The notes under the pieces were generated by a model, which made no database searches, had not been told where the DNA came from, and worked only from the letters and a program-made list of their open reading frames with translations. The translations under genes were made by a program, and so were the position numbers. Shown piece by piece: positions 20,452 through 32,154 of a stretch of DNA of 64,000 bases; the stretch's first letter is position 1; each line of letters opens with the position of its first letter. This DNA is from Spinacia oleracea (lineage: Eukaryota; Streptophyta; Magnoliopsida; Caryophyllales; Amaranthaceae). The stretch lies in assembly GCF_020520425.1 (NCBI RefSeq), contig NC_079489.1, positions 19,058,001 to 19,122,000 of the forward strand, given 5' to 3'.

Positions 20452-22550
20452 CTAATCTAACAATATATTATCTAGTCTTAGACTGGCAGGTTCTCCACCA
20501 TTAACAAGCAGTCTTAAACCAGCTTTCAGATCTGGTATACCCTCCTCCAAAACCGCACAAACTGGGTAGATAGGAATACCGCGCACCCTTTTTTGTAGCT
20601 CTTCTAAAACAAAATCAGTCCCTGCCTCGTCAGTTTTATTCGCCACCACAATAGATGGACGGTCTGATAAGCCTTCTTGATAATGCTCCAACTCTAAGAC
20701 CAAATCTCTGAGCTGCTCCCATGGTGGAATCCCTTTGCGACCATCAAGTGCAGCAGCCAGATCTACAACATATGCCAGGATTTTTGTCCTTTCTATATGT
20801 CGCAAGAAAGCATGGCCTAGACCACGATTCTCATGGGCACCCTTAATGAGTCCTGGGATATCAGCCACTGATATTGAGAGTTCATCATAGTTTAACTTTC
20901 CTATATTTGGTCTCAAGGTTGTAAAAGCATAATGACCTACAGCAGGTTTTGCCCTAGAAATAGCACCTAAAAGAGTGCTTTTGCCGGCATTAGGCATTCC
21001 CACAAGTCCCACATCAGCAATACTCTTGAGCTCCAATATCAGAGTAGCCTGTGACCCAGGCAAACCAATTCTTATGTTAAGTGGATTATCATCATCAGAA
21101 CTTTCCAGGTTAACAATCCTATCAGCACCGTGATCCTTACTTTTTAAGTTCTTTAAGTGACGTTTCCCAGCAGACACACTGCCTAAACCCCCTTCTCCCC
21201 CATGAGCAACAATTAATTGTTGCCCCTCTTCAGTCAATTCCGCAACATTGTATTGTATTTCTTCCTCATCTTCTGGCAACTCCTCTTCAAGCATACCACT
21301 ATCAATTTCTAGATCACTGTCATCAGTTGATGTGCTTTCACAATCATGTGTATCGTCATAATGGGAAAGACGTACATTCTCGCTACTTGTAGATTTACCA
21401 CGTGTATGCGAAGTTGGAGAACAAGTTGGAATGGATGATACAACAGAATATGACTTGGTATAAGTTGAACTCTTAGCGGTATCATTAGTACAAGAAGATG
21501 AAACTTGAGCACAATTCTCCACCTGATCTATATCCGGATCCCGCAAACTAGAAGTGGATAGCTGATCAGATGCAAGGAGATCAGAAGTAACAGTACCTGG
21601 AAGATCCCAAGGGTGAATCACAGAAGACAGCTTCTCCACTGTTGAAGGGATTTCACCCTCCACCAAATGGATAACAGTACCAACAGGTACTTGCACAACC
21701 TGTGGCACAAGAGTTAAGCAATCAATCAACCACAACACAAACATACAGATACTAATAAACAGCTATGACCAATAACTAAAGGGCTCAAATGTTATAACCT
21801 TATCTTCTCCACGGCTGCCAATCTTATTCTTTGAGGCACCATGCCCTCCCCATCCTCCATTCTGCCATTAGCCACAAGGATATCATCAACAGTTAATGAA
21901 CCAAACTAACTTTTTTTTCAGAATTTAACTGTTCCATGACCCTAAACACAGCAAATAGCAGATACATACAGTATGATGTTGCAGACCACGGAAGTCCCAA
22001 ACTGCAGAGGTGCACTGTAGAATCACATCACCGCCTTTCCCACCATTTCCACCTGTAAAATTGAGGGGAATATAGATTGCGTTATCAGTCAAACTATGAT
22101 TCCGATTAGAAGATGATCACTATTAAAAAGTGCAATCACTAATCATTCAGAAATCAAGTTGGAGTCAAACCCACCATCAGGCTTGCCATACCGATCAGTT
22201 CGACTACGTCGCAAGCTGCCATTCCCACTTCCACCATCACCTCCTCTAACATGCAACCTAAACCGGTCAATCATTCTCCGCTCCTGAAATAAATTAGTAA
22301 CCTTAATTCAGCAATATGCCTGCAAGAACAATAAATGGATAACACCTACTTCTTTGCACTTCAGCATAATGAAATAACTTTAAGAGGATAAGTTACAAAC
22401 CTGCAAAGGAGTAGCTTTAGAGTTCAGTCCAGGAACATTAGAATATGAAGTATATGACCAATGAAACCTCGGTGGTGTAAAAAGTTTCCTTAAAGATTCT
22501 TCTCCACGAAGGCACCTTGCTTTGCATAACAACGTCCTCGATGCTAACAT
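20452..22550 (-). CDS. OBGM: Obg-type GTPase, mitochondrial (OBGM-like)
   Basis: Five exons: 22550-22401, 22283-22175, 22052-21970, 21861-21799 and 21699-20452, all with GT-AG borders and matching phases, giving 550 residues. Residues 1-45 are rich in Arg and Ser and low in acid, as in a mitochondrial presequence. The glycine-rich Obg fold follows (RLHVRGGDGGSGNGS, GKPDGGNGGKGGDV, VVQVPVGT). A Ser/Asp/Glu-rich insert of about 130 residues (about 155-290) splits it before AHGGEGGLG. The GTPase domain has G1 GMPNAGKST (about 369-377), G3 DIPG (about 415) and G4 NKTD (about 489). Obg proteins bind the large ribosomal subunit and act in its assembly, here probably in mitochondria. An in-frame ATG at 22586 could extend it by 12 residues; 22550 fits a presequence better. 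A decayed copy lies 2-4 kb downstream. Confidence 0.88.
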
Positions 22551-22586
22551 TATAGTCTTCACTCTACCTACATCAACAAACCACAT

Positions 22587-23994
22587 GAACTATGTCATAT
22601 ATCAACCTTTTCTATCCCAACTTTTTGATAGTTTGTTTGAAACTAGATATAAAAATTAAACTAAAATGAACATTTTGACCTAAAGATTCCTCCTTTCTTC
22701 ACCACAGGAAAACTGATTCTAAAACCTCAAGGAATAGCAAATTAGGTAAATTCTATCAACAAGAGAGAAGTTGAGAAACTTTTGACAAGAACAAATAAAT
22801 GGGTTCAAGATAACCAATCACCCATGTTGGCAGTCAATCTATCCCCAACCACATGCACCTCTACTTCCACGCATGCTAACACTTTGGCCTACACCCACAA
22901 ATATTTACCTAAGGGACACAAAAAGAAGTTACATGATCCCTACAATGCATTTCAGTATAGTGCCTCACTGCCTCCAACATGTATGATTCGGCAAATGCAA
23001 GTCTTCATACTGAAATCACTACCATAAATAAAGCCAGTGGCATTTAGTCATCAAGATAGAAGCAAAGATGATGGAAAGAATCAATAGTATTAGGATTGCA
23101 AAAACTAAGCATTGGAATTCGGAAGATGCATTTCATCGAACAGGTTGTAAGCATAATCAAAATGACATTAGATAGAAATGGACAAATACATCGAAACCCA
23201 ACTTCAAAATCATCAAAATATCATGAACAAAACAAGGTCTGGATTAAATAACAACATATTTTCGCAAAAAAAAAAAAAAAAAATTAGTAGGAAGGACAAG
23301 AGAGAAAATGATATACTTCGTATTACGGTTGTTGTGAAATATTAGAACATTGTTGCTGGAAGTCCAATCAATCTAATGTAAACGCAAAGGTGAGAATCAT
23401 ACTGTTTCTGCACAATTTGTAATGACTGGTGAGTGATTAACTCCGGCCCGGCGTCGGCAGCTGAAACGGACCAGTATTTTTCTGATTTTCTCCTCCTTTT
23501 TTAGTTTTCTTTTTACTGTGTTAAATTTCTTATCATCTCTTGGGTTAGTTGGCAGTTCTTTTTGGGGAAAAATTAACAAAGAAGGTTCAACACCCAACAG
23601 GGCTGCAAACACTACAACCAAAGCATGTTCGAAAATTGATCGAAATTTCAAGGTCTTTAGAGAAGAAGTTTAGAATTTTAAGGTTGGTCTTTGCACGGAT
23701 GGAATGAATCCATTTGGGACACTTAGTACCCAATATAACATTTGTCCGGTTCTTCTCACTGTATACAATTTGCCTCCTTGGTTATACATGAAGCGTAGAT
23801 ACATCATGTTGTCGCTCTTAATCTCTGGGCCTAAACAACCCGAAAATGACATAAATGTGTAACTAGAGCCACTTATTGAAGATTTGAAATTGTTGTGGGA
23901 TGAAGGGGTGTTGATGTTTGATGCATACATCAAAACCAATTTCACTTTACGTGCCATAATTTTTTGTACGATAAATGACTTCCCATCTTATGGA
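22587..23994. other. 5' flank of the Obg gene and spacer
   Basis: No clear gene. A minus-strand open frame at 23670-23957 has an internal MYLRFMYN...GGKLYT that recalls the start of NOP10 but the similarity stops there. A second minus-strand frame at 23397-23651 ends in a basic stretch (KRKLKKEEKIRKI) and is not recognised. A run of about 18 A lies near 23266-23283. Confidence 0.35.
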
Positions 23995-24586
23995 AATTAA
24001 TGTGTTAGGGTATATTGTAAAGGGAAAGAAGGCATGTCCAATTTGTCAAGATGATTTGGAGGCAACGTGCCTAAAATTTTGATGTATACATGGATATCGT
24101 TCCTTAAGATCACTCTTTTCGAAAAGAGAAGAAAGCTTTTAATGGAAAAGTGAAGACGAGAGAAGCTCGTGCCTCCTTATGTGCGAGTGAGGTTTATGAA
24201 CGGGTTAAAGACATTGAAACGGAGTTTGGTAAGCCTTATAATGTCAACCCAAGTTACGGGATCTCTCATATTGGAGACTTTTGGAAGTTAGGCATTGTTT
24301 GGATGTAATGCATATTCAGAAAAATATATGTGATGTCATTGTTGGGACATTGTTGAATATGGCAGGGAAAACGAAGGATTAGCCTAAAGTTAGAAAAGAT
24401 ATGACTTATATGGGTCGCTCCGAGTTGGCACCTCAAGAACGGGGGAAGCGTTGGTACCTTCCCCCATCTTGCTTCACCTTGTCTAAAAAGGAGAAAACTA
24501 GATTTTGTGAGTCTTTGCATGGCTTAAAGGTCCCTACTGGATACTCTTCAAATTTTCATAGACTTGTGTCTATACCCTATATATGA
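23995..24586 (+). pseudogene. CACTA (En/Spm) TNP2-type transposase relic
   Basis: Plus-strand fragments in shifting frames give GYIVKGKKACPICQDDLEA (24007-24063), AFNGKVKTREAR then EVYERVKDIETEFGKP (24140-24235), LDVMHIQKNICDVIVGTLLN (24299-24358), GKTKD, and GKRWYLPPSCFTLSKKEK (24445-24498) followed by FCESLHGLKVPTGYSSN. These are ordered hallmarks of the TNP2-like transposase of CACTA elements. At least two frameshifts and several stops are present. No CACTA termini were found near it. Confidence 0.8.
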
Positions 24587-25030
24587 AGCCTGGGTACGCC
24601 TCCAAGGTGTCGTTTCTCGTACCGGGTACGGTTATGGTACAGGTACGCCCAGGAAACGTACCCATGACAAATCCAAAGGCGGGTACGCGGGTGACTTTTG
24701 GGGCGGTTGGGTACGTTTTTAAGAGGAAGGCACGTACCTAATAGGTATTATGACATCTTCGAGGCCCAAATTCACATTTTAGGGTTTTCTTTTCCAAATT
24801 CACCGATTTCTCTCTCACCTGAAGTCATGGAATAAAAACTCGGCCGAGTTAAATTGGATTTGCCCGAGATAGACGTTATATGTTAAGAAATGGATGAATT
24901 TCATTATACACCTTATCTGTTAACCGGTGGTAAAGCTTTTTTATTATTATTTTTTGTGTCGGTAAAATTTTAAAAAGTTAATTAAGGTGGTTAAATACAA
25001 AGTATGTCATTTTAAAGGTGGTTAAAATCA
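24587..25030. other. Spacer with GGTACG-rich block
   Basis: 24590-24740 is rich in GGTACG/CGTACC words (GGGTACGCCTCC, CCGGGTACGG, GGGTACGTTT) without a recognisable protein; the remainder is AT-rich. Confidence 0.35.
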
Positions 25031-25187
25031 AAGTTATATTTAAATAGTTAGAATATTATAAATATAACTTAAATTAATAAAAAAAAATATCTATAAAATA
25101 CATAAAAGTTATATTTAAATAGTTAGAATATTATAAATATAACTTAAATTAATAATAATAAAAAATCTATAAAATACATAAAAGTAC
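25031..25187. repeat. Two tandem copies of a ~75 bp AT-rich unit
   Basis: The unit starting AAGTTATATTTAAATAGTTA occurs at 25031 and again at 25106, nearly identical through AATAAATTAAG-like and CTATAAAATACATAAAAG. It lies about 160 bp before the start codon of the UGT gene. Confidence 0.75.
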
Positions 25188-25301
25188 AAGATATTACACA
25201 AAATATGTTTGTCATCTCTTGATACATCCTGAAGTAGATCAAGCTTTAGGCCCCGAAATGATTTCCGGACTATGGAGGCCACAAATTGTAGATTTTCTAT
25301 C

Positions 25302-25309
25302 ACTATAAA
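25302..25309 (+). promoter_or_regulatory. TATA box of the UGT74-type gene
   Basis: CTATAAAT, 47 bp before the ATG at 25349. The spacing favours the ATG pair at 25349/25352 as the true start. Confidence 0.5.
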
Positions 25310-25348
25310 TTTCCACAACAGTTGGAAACCGAGTTAAGACAAAATTAT

Positions 25349-28300
25349 ATGATGGAAAAAATCACAGAAAAATATAGAGGCCATGTTCTAGCCGTGCCTT
25401 ATCCAAGTCAAGGACACATATGTCCCATGCTCCAATTTTGTAGACGTCTAGTCTCCAAAGGTGTCAAGGCCTCCTTAGCCATCACTAAACATATCTCGAC
25501 TACATTAAACCCCGAACCCGACTCCCACGTTAGCCTCGTAACCATTTCTGATGGGTTCGACGATGGTGGATTCTCACGGGCTGAGAGTATCTCTGCCTAC
25601 CTTGCTCGCCTCGAGGTTGTCGGGTCTCAAGCCCTAGGGGATATTATTGAGGAACATGTTGGTACACGTAACGCTATAACTTGTATAGTGTATGATGCGT
25701 TTTTTCCTTGGTGTCTAAATGTTGCTAGGAAATATGGACTACAAGGGGCTTCTTTTTTTACCCAAGCATGTGGGGTGAATTATTTTTACTATTTGATTCA
25801 CCGTGGGAAGTTTACTATGCCGGTTTGTTCGCCCACGGTAGATGTTCCGGGGTTGCCTCCCTTGGATGTTGGTGATCTACCGTCTTTTGTGAGCTCACCG
25901 GAGTCTTACCCGGCTTACCTTGACTTGGTTTTCAACCAAATCTCTAACTTGGAGGAGGCTGATTTTGTTCTTGTTAACACCGTCTATGAGTTGGAAGACA
26001 AGGTAATGTGTATGCTTTATCCTTTAGGTCATGTGAATTTTGATTGACTACGACTTCTTTTCAGCATCTCTATTCTATAAGAAAACTCTTGAATTCAATT
26101 TAGTAATTGTATTTTTGGAGTCCCCTATAGAATAGTTTATTACACCCTCGCTCAAAATTGAATTACTAACATTTTTTCCTTATATTAATAAAAAATAATT
26201 ATATCACAATTGCCAATTTGGAAATAAATTAAATAACTTCAATCATCTTTATGGTTATTGAAATTATAATTCATGATTAAGTTAAATTTGGGGATAACAA
26301 CAAGTAACACATAATTCGCGTAAATCACCTCTTAATAAGCCAAAAATAAGTAGCATTTGTTTATTACATAAACTTAACCCCCTTCCAATCCTAATCACTC
26401 AAACACAATATATGTTTCGCTCTCCCTTTATGTGATCTCTAATGTATGACCATGTTTGAACATTATTATTGGTTGTAGTTGAATAGCTACTAATTATATA
26501 TACAAATACAATATCACTTTCTTTTATAGTTATGATCTTACAATTATCACGCACTTGGTGAATCTCAATATATCATTTCATTTTAAAGTTTTCAACATAT
26601 CCCTTTTATTGCTTATAATTTTCAAATTGTTTATTACTCGTAATAACTAATCAAATTCTTTATTTTTCGGTTACATATTTTTTGTAGAAACTAAAGACCT
26701 AAATGAAAATGATATTCATATGTCATTTGCAACTCTGGCTTGTATAACATTTTTCACATTATAATTGACCTTTCTACTTCATTTTTGTTAATCATATGTT
26801 ATTGTTAAAGTACTGATGCAAGGGAGATTCTATCATTCTCATCCATCATAATGCATGAAATTGTTTTTTAAAAAAAAACACGTATGACTTATTAGTTATT
26901 ACTACAAGAAACATATTTCTAAAGATATTGATAGTCCGGCATATTTTTCCTTTGATAGTGCCAATCTATCATCTACAAAACCGGAAAAAGTATATGACTA
27001 AAGAAATTATGCTTTTCATTAAAAAAAATATTAATTGATTAATTGGTTTTTAAATCAAAATCGTGATGAATAACATGTATAACTTTTATTTGACAACAAA
27101 ATCACGTACAAATTGGATTGTATATATATTTTTAACAATTTTCTTAACTTTTCGACTATGCATTTGTGATGAAATCTTCCAATACGTATTAAACCATTGG
27201 TTAAAATAGTTTCTGAAGAAAAATAAAGAGAAAGTCATTCTACGATAATAAATACTGATTTATTAATGTTGATTTACATGCATTCTAAAATTCGCACACG
27301 CATAGCGTGCAACAGATACTAGTACTCCTTGTATGGGAAGGGTGACAAAGTTTATTCACTTTCATGTGCTACCAACAAATTTTCTAGAACTATGCGCAAA
27401 CACAACTGTTATAAGTATTCATTAACGATTAAAGTAGTACGAATATTTATACTTCACACTAAGTAACGTTTAATTTCTGACAAACGCAATAAATCATAAA
27501 ATATGTGGTATAATAAACAAAATTTCTTTTTCGATCAACAACCAGAAGTAAAGTTGTACAAGTATTAAACTGAAACTAATTTTTAGACTTAAGCGATGTC
27601 CTGAGTTATATCATTAAGGTAAATTTGCCAAAAATAACCTTTTAAAGCTTGTTTATTGCGAGAAACAACCTTTTAAAAATATTTTTGCGAAAAAAGACCT
27701 TAAAGTAAAATATACTTGCGAAAGACAACCTATTTGGGATTTCCGGCGTTGACCAAAAATTTCCGGCCTTGACTTCGCCGGTTTTGCTATTCCCAACCTC
27801 TTCCAACCCCTTTATCGACAAACCCATCAATGCCGAATCCAAAGATCGCAACAATTTAAAAGAAGTCTTCCGTAACATGAGAACTGATGGGTTAATCAGC
27901 ATTGCAGTCAAGATGTTCGACGAAATGTCTAAGAATGGTTGAACTTACGAAGCGTTGGAAATGTTCAGGGAGATCAAAGAAACGAGTAAAATGCCCGATG
28001 TGGTGGCCCACACTGTTGTCATTGAAGCTTACGCTGGTGCTGGACAATGCGAGGGAGCTCACACTGTGTTTATGAAGATGTTGGCATATGGGGTTCTTCC
28101 CTATGCTTACACTTATAGTGTGTTGATCAAGTCGCTTGCTGCAGATGGAATGATTATGGAGGCTAAAGAGTATGTGTTGGAGATGTTGGGGAAGGGAATG
28201 AAGTCGAGTTTCGAGACGTGTGTGGCGGTTATCGAGGCATTTGTGAGGGAGGAGAAGGAAGATGAGGGAAGAGAGTTGTTGAAGGAGATGATCAAACTTT

Positions 28301-31108
28301 TGGCTGGATTTAAGTTTTAAGGGGGAAAAATGTAGGGAAAGAGGTTGGGAATAGCAAAATCGACAAAGTCAAGGTCGGAAATTTTTGGTCAACGCCGGAA
28401 AACCCAAATAGGTTGTCTTTCACAAGTCTATTTTACTTTAAGGTCTTTTTTCGCAAAAATATTTTTAAAAGGTTGTTTCTCGCAAAAAACAGGTTTTAAA
28501 ATGTTGTTTTTGGCAAATTTGCCTATCATTAATTACATTTATAATCTTGTACATGAATGTGATGATCGAATCATTTTTATTTCATTTGTTAATAGTTTAT
28601 CTTGAATTGACAATACGAAAATTATGTAATATGAAGTAGTGGTTAAGACGTAAGTTATAAAAATGGTGGGATAAAGGGTGTTTTATGTCCCATTCCTTAT
28701 CCTTCATTTGTGTTCTCCTATCCTTACATACAAACAAATATATGTCTCATTTGGTATGAGATGGAGACAGTAATAAGGATAGAGAAATTTTGTGGGATTT
28801 GATTAAATTTAATTATCTATGTTCATTGTTTGGTATGAGTTGGGAATAAGATTGCGAGAATTAGCAAATTTGCTAAAATATTCTTATTAACTTTCTTATT
28901 ATCTCCTCCTTTCTTCATTTCATTAAGGGTAAATTTGTTTTTTACATTGTTTTATCATCCGATCCCTCTCTATTATGCCACCTTCTATTAGGTGTAGAAT
29001 GATAGAGATAAAGGGGGTTACATCTCTATTTGTGACCCTCATTTTCTTTCCGCTATTACAAATTAAACAAAGGATAAGAGAGAATTGAGATAATAAACTC
29101 TTATATCTACCTATTATCTCTCTAAACAAATAAGTTGATAAGAGATAAAAGTGATTGGGATAATTAATAATATCCCTCCAAACAAACGAATCGTTGAGAT
29201 AAAATCATTGAATGAGGAGAGTGCCGCATGATATACGAAGTACACATTTTTTAGAACGTTTTTTTTTTTTTTTTTTTTTTTAATATGGTGCGAATTTATT
29301 TGCATTTTAATTTTTATATACGCGTGTATGTAGGCCTGTAGTATGTTAGGGTAAGTTTCGCCCATGGGACCAATATCGAATTGAAGGTGTATGAATTATC
29401 TCCATCCAACTAGGTAGTGGGCCTAGAGTCTAGTGGCATAGTAAACTCGATCGTACTGGTTAGATGCAAAAAATATTCTCCGTATAACCACCTTCGTACA
29501 GGTATTAAGAATAAGAATTGAATAAAATAAAATAATAAAATAAATGGGGTAGAGTAGATATTTTATAAGTGGGGACCATGTCATTTTGCGGGATGGGAGG
29601 TGGGGTTGGTTTCTGAAATTATTTGTTTAATAAGATAGTGGATCATAGGGTAAATTAGATGTATTATTTAATTAGATGGTGGGGTTGATAAGTTACTAAA
29701 TGTGTATCTCTTAAATAAATACGGTCGAAAAAAACAAGTGTATCCCTTGTATAAATACGGAGGGAGTACATTTAAATATTATTTCTAGACACCCGTGCTC
29801 TCAAAATTGCATTACCTCCGTTTAAAATGATTTTTATACTTTTTATTTTGTCCATTTTATAGTGTTATCTATATTATGCTTTATTCTATTTTTGGGCATG
29901 AAACTCTACTATCTTACCCCTCTAACGCCACAATATTTATCTTTTTTCACTTATTTTCTATTACTTTATTCATTCTCTTTTGCCTTACACTCATCCTACT
30001 TTTTACACTCTGTCACCTGCTTTATCCATATTTTGTTATATTCACCCAATTTTTTACACATTTTTCTAGTTTTTATCTTAATATTTGTGTAAATAGTAAT
30101 TGTAAGATAATTACGAAACGAATGTCGTAAGATTTTAAGCAAAGAAATAGGTCGATATGGTACCCAAAAATTGCTCATTTTGTAGCTAATTTGTTCTCTC
30201 CAACAACATTTATGTACTAATTCAATACTTGTACCTTTGATTTTATTTAATTTATGTATGTGGATTCAATCCAATTGTTTGGGCATTATATTTTATTTTA
30301 ATTTGAAGTAATTGCTTGCTCTTATATTTTATTTGAATTGAAGGTTTGTCACAAATTTGTTAACCTGAATCTGTTTTTGTTTCAGATAGTTGATGTAATG
30401 TCCAAAGAATGTCCATTGTTAACAATTGGGCCAACAATTCCATCCTTTTATGTGGACAAGCGAATTCCACTTGACAAAGATTATGGCCTAAGTCTCTACC
30501 ACCTGGACCCTACACCTACCACCAATTGGTTAAGCACGAAGCCACAAAATTCAGTGGTTTATGTGTCATTTGGTAGCATGGCATGTCTACCAAAGGCTCA
30601 AATAGAAGAATTAGCATGGGGTTTGAAGCAAAGTGACTACCACTTCTTGTGGGTGGTTCGAGCTTCCGAGGAGGACAAGCTTCCGAAAGGATTTGCTAAT
30701 GAGGTTGCCGCGAAAGGGTTAATAGTAACATGGAGTCCGCAACTAGAGGTGCTCGCTAGTGAGGCAGTTGGATGTTTTTTCACTCATTGTGGTTGGAACT
30801 CGACACTGGAGGCGTTGGTTATGGGTGTACCTATGATAGGGATGCCACAATGGACGGATCAACCTACGGTTGCTAAGTTTGTTGAGGACGTTTGGAATGT
30901 AGGGGTAAGGGTGAAAGTGAACGAGGAAGGGCTTGTAAGAAGAGAGGAAGTTAAGAGACGTATAATTGAGGTGATGGAACAAAGAAATGGGAAGTTGGTT
31001 GAAAATAGTAATAGATGGAAGGATTTGGTAAACAAGGCAATTTGTAAGGATGGATCTTCGGATAGGAATATTAATGAGTTCATTTCCAAAATCTATACGT
31101 CACAATAA
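25349..31108 (+). CDS. UDP-glycosyltransferase, UGT74-type, complete, long intron
   Basis: Exon 1 is 25349-26002 (donor AAG|GTAATG), exon 2 is 30386-31108 (acceptor TTTCAG), phase 0, giving 458 residues, the usual size of family 1 plant glycosyltransferases. The catalytic His is in PYPSQGH (residue 23), the paired Asp in IVYDAFFPW (116). The PSPG sugar-nucleotide box runs W334-Q377 with HCGWNSTLEAL and ends in WTDQ; the final Gln suits UDP-glucose. The intron position and motifs place it in the UGT74 group, whose members glycosylate small acids, hormones or triterpenoids in the cytosol. The acceptor cannot be told from sequence. The intron is 4.38 kb, swollen by a Mutator-like element with a PPR fragment. 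Two further copies of exon 1 lie at 53.2 and 59.4 kb. No frame defect seen. Confidence 0.9.
27618..28523. mobile_element. Pack-MULE-like element carrying a PPR fragment
   Basis: A 906 bp element with ends GGTAAATTTGCC and GGCAAATTTGCC, flanked by a perfect 9 bp duplication TATCATTAA (27609-27617 and 28524-28532). Inverted arms of about 184 bp (27618-27801 and 28340-28523) share GCGAGAAACAACCTTTTAAA-type units and the TTCCGGC...TTGAC segment also found in the MULE at 8120-8674. The ~540 bp centre is a captured gene piece. It sits inside the intron of the UGT74-type gene. Confidence 0.85.
27804..28320 (+). pseudogene. Captured PPR gene fragment inside the MULE
   Basis: The plus-strand frame reads through a stop (TGA near 27940) into EALEMFREIKETSKMPDVVA, HTVVIEAYAGAGQCEGAHTV, LPYAYTYSVLIKSLA and ELLKEMIK, about three 35-residue PPR repeats. 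No start with a presequence and no complete protein. It differs from the PPR pseudogene at 9-14 kb and so came from another PPR locus. The longest uninterrupted part is 121 codons (27955-28320), so a short peptide cannot be excluded. Confidence 0.75.
28533..30385. other. Remainder of the UGT intron
   Basis: AT-rich. Contains a 23-base poly-T run (29259-29281) and the right end of a MITE at about 29690-29767, with doubled GTGTATC...AAATACGG and final GGAGGGAGTA, like the one at the left edge of the window. No gene seen. Confidence 0.4.
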
Positions 31109-31293
31109 AAGTGATTCTACTTAGTTACGAAAACAAGAATTTTGTGTTAGATTTTAGATCTCTAGGGTTCAATTTCTATCAAGTGATGGTGCTTGTCCCT
31201 CCTCCCTACTCTTATGTGCCCTGCACCGTAAATACTGGACCAAAATTTGCGAGGGTTGATTCTCATCATGGCCCCTACTCTATCTGATGTCAA

Positions 31294-32112
31294 CTGTAAT
31301 ACCTCGTATTTTTGCGTATTTATAAATACTTTCTCCTTCTTTTAATACTCGCAACGTTTGGACTTTTGTCACTATTCATATAATCTACTTTGACTATTCG
31401 TAGTGTTTTTAGTCATGTGGGATCTTGTTAGATTCGTCTCAATGTGTATTTTCAAAATATCAACTTTTTATAATTTTTGCATAAAGAGAATTTAAGATAT
31501 AAATGATCAAAGTTGTGTATTGGCATGCGTGAAACTAACAAACGTTGCGAGTATTAAAAGACGGAGGAAGTATATTTTATTATATTTATAAAGCATTTTT
31601 AAAAAATTTAGAATTAAAATTGCATTTAATATTACTCCTATTTAAATGTATTTTATTAATTAGAATTTTTATTATTTTAATGAATTACGAAACGAGTTTA
31701 AAATTCAAGTCGGAAAATTTTATTGGGTTTCGAATTTTAAAGAGCTTTGAATTATTTTAAAGTCCAACTCATTTATTATGTTAAGCCCAATCAAGTGAAT
31801 TCAATAAATTTTTAATTCAAACCCAATCTTTTAATTCAAGCTCAGTACCAAATTTTCTAATCATAACCCAATAGGATTATATGAAACCTATAAATACCCC
31901 TTCATAAATATTGGAATCCCCACTTCATTAATTTCACAAAACCCTCAATCTCTCTCCTCTCTCTTACTCCACATGACACTCTCCTCTTCTTCTCTTCCCT
32001 TTCGTGCTCCCAGCCCGAGCAACACACCACACGCGGCCTCGCTACTGCTACGTACCGCCTGCACTCGCCTAGCGCCCCGCTCAGTCACGCGAGCTGAGCC
32101 AACGCTCGATGC

Positions 32113-32154
<42 letters not shown>

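Noticed and set aside
23670..23957. Possible NOP10 (H/ACA RNP subunit 3) from MYLRF...GGKLYT
   Set aside because: Only about 15 residues at the start resemble NOP10. The conserved remainder (SAHPARFSPDD region) is absent in all three frames, so the match is probably chance.
29862..30130. Two overlapping hydrophobic frames in the UGT intron
   Set aside because: T-rich, low-complexity intron sequence yields Phe, Leu and Ser; no conserved protein and no transcript signal.
30338..30385. Upstream ATG (MKVCHKFVNLNLFLFQ) as start of a separate UGT C-terminal protein
   Set aside because: It lies within the intron just before a good acceptor (TTTCAG); splicing from 26002 in the same phase explains exon 2 better.
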